Positions 55,307-57,595 of a stretch of 57,595 nucleotides of DNA are shown piece after piece. This DNA is from Hyphomicrobiales bacterium (GTDB lineage Bacteria; Pseudomonadota; Alphaproteobacteria; Rhizobiales; Beijerinckiaceae). A program made the position numbers and the translations under genes. The stretch lies in the NCBI GenBank assembly GCA_027483505.1, contig JAIXUP010000005.1:30001-87595 (forward strand). Direction: 5' to 3'. The notes beneath the pieces were generated by a model that worked only from the letters and a program-made list of their open reading frames with translations, had not been told where the DNA came from and ran no database searches. How positions within the stretch are numbered: position 1 is the first letter of the stretch; every line of letters begins with the position of its first letter.

Positions 55307-56701
55307 CTAGGCCTGCGGCCGCAGCATCCGTGCCGGATCGACCAGACGGTCGAAGGTGGCTGCATCGACGCCGGCCGCGAGCGCCTCCTCGCGCAGCGTC
55401 GTGCCGTTCGCATGCGCCGCCTTGGCAATCCTGGCAGCCCTGTCGTAGCCGATCTCCGGCGCGAGCGCCGTGACCAGCATCAGCGAGCGGCCCATCAGCT
55501 CAGCCAGCCGCGCGCGGTTGGGCACGATGCCTTCGACACAATGGATGCGGAAGGACTCGGCGGCATCGCCCAGCAGGCGGATCGATTGCAGCATCGCATC
55601 CGCAATCACCGGCTTGAAGACGTTCAGTTCGAAATGACCCTGGCTGGCGGCGAAGCTGATGGTGGCGCCGTTGCCGATGACGCGGGCGCAGACCATCGTC
55701 AGCGCCTCGGCCTGGGTCGGGTTGACCTTGCCGGGCATGATCGACGAGCCCGGCTCGTTTTCGGGCAGCGCGATCTCGCCGAGCCCCGCGCGCGGGCCCG
55801 AGCCCATCAGGCGGATGTCGCTGGCGATCTTGAACAGGCCAGCCGCCAGCGCTGCGAGCGCGCCATGGCTGAAAGCGATGGCGTCGTGGCTGGCGAGGGC
55901 TTCGAACAGGTTGTCCGCCGGGCGGAAGGGCAGGCCGGTGCGCCGTGACAGTTCCGCCGCGATGCGCGCGGAGAATTCGGGGTGCGTGTTCAGCCCGGTT
56001 CCGACGGCTGTGCCGCCCTGAGCCAGGGCATGGAGGCCCGGAAGCGTGGACTCGATGCGGGCGATGCCGAGACGGAGTTGCGCGGCATAGCCCGAGAACT
56101 CCTGTCCGAGCGTGACGGGCGTCGCGTCCTGCAGATGCGTGCGCCCTGTTTTGATGATGTCTGCAAAGGCCGCGGCGCGCTCCTCGAGAGCCGCAGCCAG
56201 CGCCGCCAGCTTCGGCAGAAGGCTGACCGCGATGTCGCGGGCGGCGCTGACATGCATCGCCGTGGGAAAGGTGTCGTTGGAGGACTGGCCGAGATTGACA
56301 TGGTCATTGGGATGGATCGGGCCCTTGCTGCCAAGCGGATGTCCGAGCATCTCGTTTGCCCGGTTGGCGAGCACCTCGTTGACGTTCATGTTGGTCTGGG
56401 TCCCGGAACCGGTCTGCCAGACGGAAAGCGGGAATTCGTGAGCAAGGCCGCCGGCAAGGATCTCATCGGCCGCCGCGATGATCGCCTCCGCGACCGGCGC
56501 TGCCAGAAGGCCAAGGTCGCTGTTCACCGAAGCCGCGCTGCGTTTGATGAGCACCAGCGCCGCAATCAGGGACTCCGGCATGGTTTGCGTGCCGATGCGG
56601 AAATTCTCAAGGGAGCGCTGGGTCTGTGCGCCCCAGTAGCGCGCGGCCGGCACCTCGATCGGACCGAACGTGTCGCGTTCGGTGCGGACGCCAGACATCA
56701 C
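55307..56701 (-). CDS. fumC: Class II fumarate hydratase
   Basis: Oxygen-stable fumarase of the citric acid cycle, 464 residues. Signatures are [55 protein letters not shown] (catalytic His), [20 protein letters not shown] and the superfamily motif [13 protein letters not shown] with the catalytic Ser near residue 320. The frame opens [19 protein letters not shown], so the true start may be the second Met. It lies 11 bases after sspB. Confidence 0.96.
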   Translation of the reverse strand: MMSGVRTERDTFGPIEVPAARYWGAQTQRSLENFRIGTQTMPESLIAALVLIKRSAASVNSDLGLLAAPVAEAIIAAADEILAGGLAHEFPLSVWQTGSGTQTNMNVNEVLANRANEMLGHPLGSKGPIHPNDHVNLGQSSNDTFPTAMHVSAARDIAVSLLPKLAALAAALEERAAAFADIIKTGRTHLQDATPVTLGQEFSGYAAQLRLGIARIESTLPGLHALAQGGTAVGTGLNTHPEFSARIAAELSRRTGLPFRPADNLFEALASHDAIAFSHGALAALAAGLFKIASDIRLMGSGPRAGLGEIALPENEPGSSIMPGKVNPTQAEALTMVCARVIGNGATISFAASQGHFELNVFKPVIADAMLQSIRLLGDAAESFRIHCVEGIVPNRARLAELMGRSLMLVTALAPEIGYDRAARIAKAAHANGTTLREEALAAGVDAATFDRLVDPARMLRPQA

Positions 56702-56712
56702 GGAGCCAAGGC

Positions 56713-57357
56713 TCAGGGCTTCTTGCGGAAGGCGTCGAGGCTGACGACCTGCGCCGACTGCTTGTCGTCCTCGGACTCGTCGGGACCGGCCGGTGCAGCC
56801 GGTGCGGCGGCCTTTGACTTCGCCGCCTTCGGCTCGGCAGGGCCCGCCGGTGCGGGTTTGGTCTCGGCCGGCTCGGATGCTGCGCCCCGCAAGGGCAGAG
56901 CCGGCCGCGGCCTGGCCTGTTCGGCATCTGACGGAACCAGAACCGGACCTGACGCAGGCGCCACATCAGAAACAGGAGCGGCGTCGCCATTCAGCTCGAA
57001 CTTCAGTCCGAATTGGACGGAAGGATCGAAGAAGCCCACGAGCGCGTCAAACGGAATCAGCAGCCGCTCCGGGATGCCGGAAAACGACAGGCCGACCTCG
57101 AAGGTGTGTTCGGTGATGCCCAGATCCCAGAACTGGTGCTGCAGCACGATCGTCATCTCTTCCGGGTATTTCTCGCGCATCCGCTGTGACAGGCGGACGC
57201 CGGGAAAATTGGTCCGGAACGAGATGTAGAAGTGATGGTCGCCGGGCAGTCCGTCACGGCCCGCATCGACCAGGACCTTGCGCACCACGCCCTTCAGGGC
57301 CTCCTGCACCAGCAGGTCGTAGCGGATCAGGTCTTTGGACGGTGTCTGGTTGGTCAT
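56713..57357 (-). CDS. sspB: ClpXP adaptor SspB, alphaproteobacterial type
   Basis: Delivers ssrA-tagged proteins to ClpXP. The 214-residue protein has the folded domain in its first 130 residues ([98 protein letters not shown]), a Pro/Ala-rich linker and a C-terminal [10 protein letters not shown], the ClpX-binding tail. The start at 57357 fits the domain; the frame runs to 57450 through the ssrA-proximal region. It is immediately downstream of the ssrA gene on the same strand. Confidence 0.95.
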   Translation of the reverse strand: MTNQTPSKDLIRYDLLVQEALKGVVRKVLVDAGRDGLPGDHHFYISFRTNFPGVRLSQRMREKYPEEMTIVLQHQFWDLGITEHTFEVGLSFSGIPERLLIPFDALVGFFDPSVQFGLKFELNGDAAPVSDVAPASGPVLVPSDAEQARPRPALPLRGAASEPAETKPAPAGPAEPKAAKSKAAAPAAPAGPDESEDDKQSAQVVSLDAFRKKP

Positions 57358-57425
57358 GAGGGGAAAATAGACGATTCCGTCCGGAAGGCGAGACGTTTTC
57401 GACGTGCCGATTGAGGTCCTGAAAC

Positions 57426-57515
57426 CTGTTGCCAGGCTCCCAGGGGTCATAGCCCGGGAGGAGCTTCGACCAGCCTTGTGAAGGTGGAGGATTCTGTTGC
57501 CAGGCTCCTCCGGGC
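57426..57515. repeat. Duplicated GCAA-loop element and inverted repeat at the ssrA 3' end
   Basis: CTGTTGCCAGGCTCC occurs twice in direct orientation (57426-57440 and 57494-57508). On the ssrA strand each is a small hairpin with a GCAA loop. GCCCGGGAGGAGC (57452-57464) and GCTCCTCCGGGC (57504-57515) form a further inverted pair that would fold the tail back on itself. The leftmost copy is followed by TTTC and may end the ssrA transcript. Confidence 0.55.
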
Positions 57516-57595
57516 CCCGCCTTACGCTGCGAAGCGCAAGGACTTAGGTTTGTGTGTAATTACCGCTCACGCGGCAACTGCAACACGCGCATTGT
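57483..57595 (-). ncRNA. ssrA: tmRNA (ssrA), 3' coding piece; cut by the right edge
   Basis: Read leftwards, AAT GCG CGT GTT GCA GTT GCC GCG TGA encodes NARVAVAA and stop, the end of an ssrA degradation tag (alphaproteobacterial tags are of the form ANDN...VAA or LAA). It is followed by CCTAAGTCC, a hairpin (CTTGCGC / GCGTAAG) and GGGGCCCGGAGGAGCCTGGCAACAG, which resembles the tail of the permuted two-piece tmRNA of alphaproteobacteria. Only the end of the coding piece is in the window; the tag start, acceptor piece and precise 3' end (between about 57440 and 57483) cannot be fixed here. Confidence 0.75.

Overview
The window is GC-rich, tightly packed, core-chromosome DNA from an alphaproteobacterium, most likely of the order Hyphomicrobiales (Rhizobiales); I do not assign a genus. 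The evidence is the gene content (metX-metW, imuA-imuB-dnaE2, PutR/PutA, DUF2125, DUF4169, an alpha-type SspB), LexA boxes of the alphaproteobacterial GTTC-N7-GTTC type, and the end of what looks like a permuted two-piece tmRNA gene. I see no insertion sequence, prophage, integrase, CRISPR array, tRNA or rRNA.

Layout. 1-8.2 kb: the 5' 60 percent of gltB, a threonine aldolase, a Pro/Ala-rich secreted protein, an hsp20 with an apparent heat-shock promoter and RNA thermometer, a lysophospholipase-like hydrolase and hisN. 8.1-15.2 kb: an unknown gene under a LexA box, a ChaC-like cyclotransferase, a DUF2125 protein, metX-metW, and chorismate mutase-hisC-tyrA (Tyr/Phe/His supply). 15.2-20 kb: an OpgG/OpgD glucan protein overlapping copC-copD, a transglutaminase-like protein and inorganic pyrophosphatase. 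20.1-26.1 kb: the SOS mutagenesis operon imuA-imuB-dnaE2 with its own LexA box. 26.1-29.8 kb: putR divergent from putA. 29.8-33.4 kb: an alpha/beta hydrolase, a TPR protein, rpmJ, and dadA behind a tandem glycine riboswitch. 33.4-38.4 kb: a TetR-adaptor-RND efflux operon read leftwards. 38.4-50.1 kb: a flagellin gene, a divergent single receiver, and a chemotaxis operon (STAS, cheY, cheA, cheW, mcp, cheR, cheD, cheB, cheY). 50.4-54.8 kb: asd, an XRE regulator, and preT-preA (reductive pyrimidine catabolism) with a RutR-like operator. 54.8-57.6 kb, leftward: ssrA (cut by the window edge), sspB, fumC, a DUF4169 gene and a ribbon-helix-helix gene.

How the parts work together. Several pathways are locally complete with readable control: SOS mutagenesis (LexA), proline catabolism (PutR), a D-amino acid/glycine dehydrogenase (glycine riboswitch), heat shock (sigma-32 plus thermometer), pyrimidine breakdown (RutR-like site), efflux (TetR with a palindrome at its own start), and trans-translation plus proteolysis (ssrA next to its adaptor gene sspB). 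The strongest leads are the LexA-controlled unknown gene at 8.16 kb, the glycine riboswitch on dadA, the ssrA-sspB pairing, the RNA thermometer on hsp20, the RutR-like operator on preTA, and an ATACAAC/GTTGTAT motif shared by the flagellin and chemotaxis promoters.
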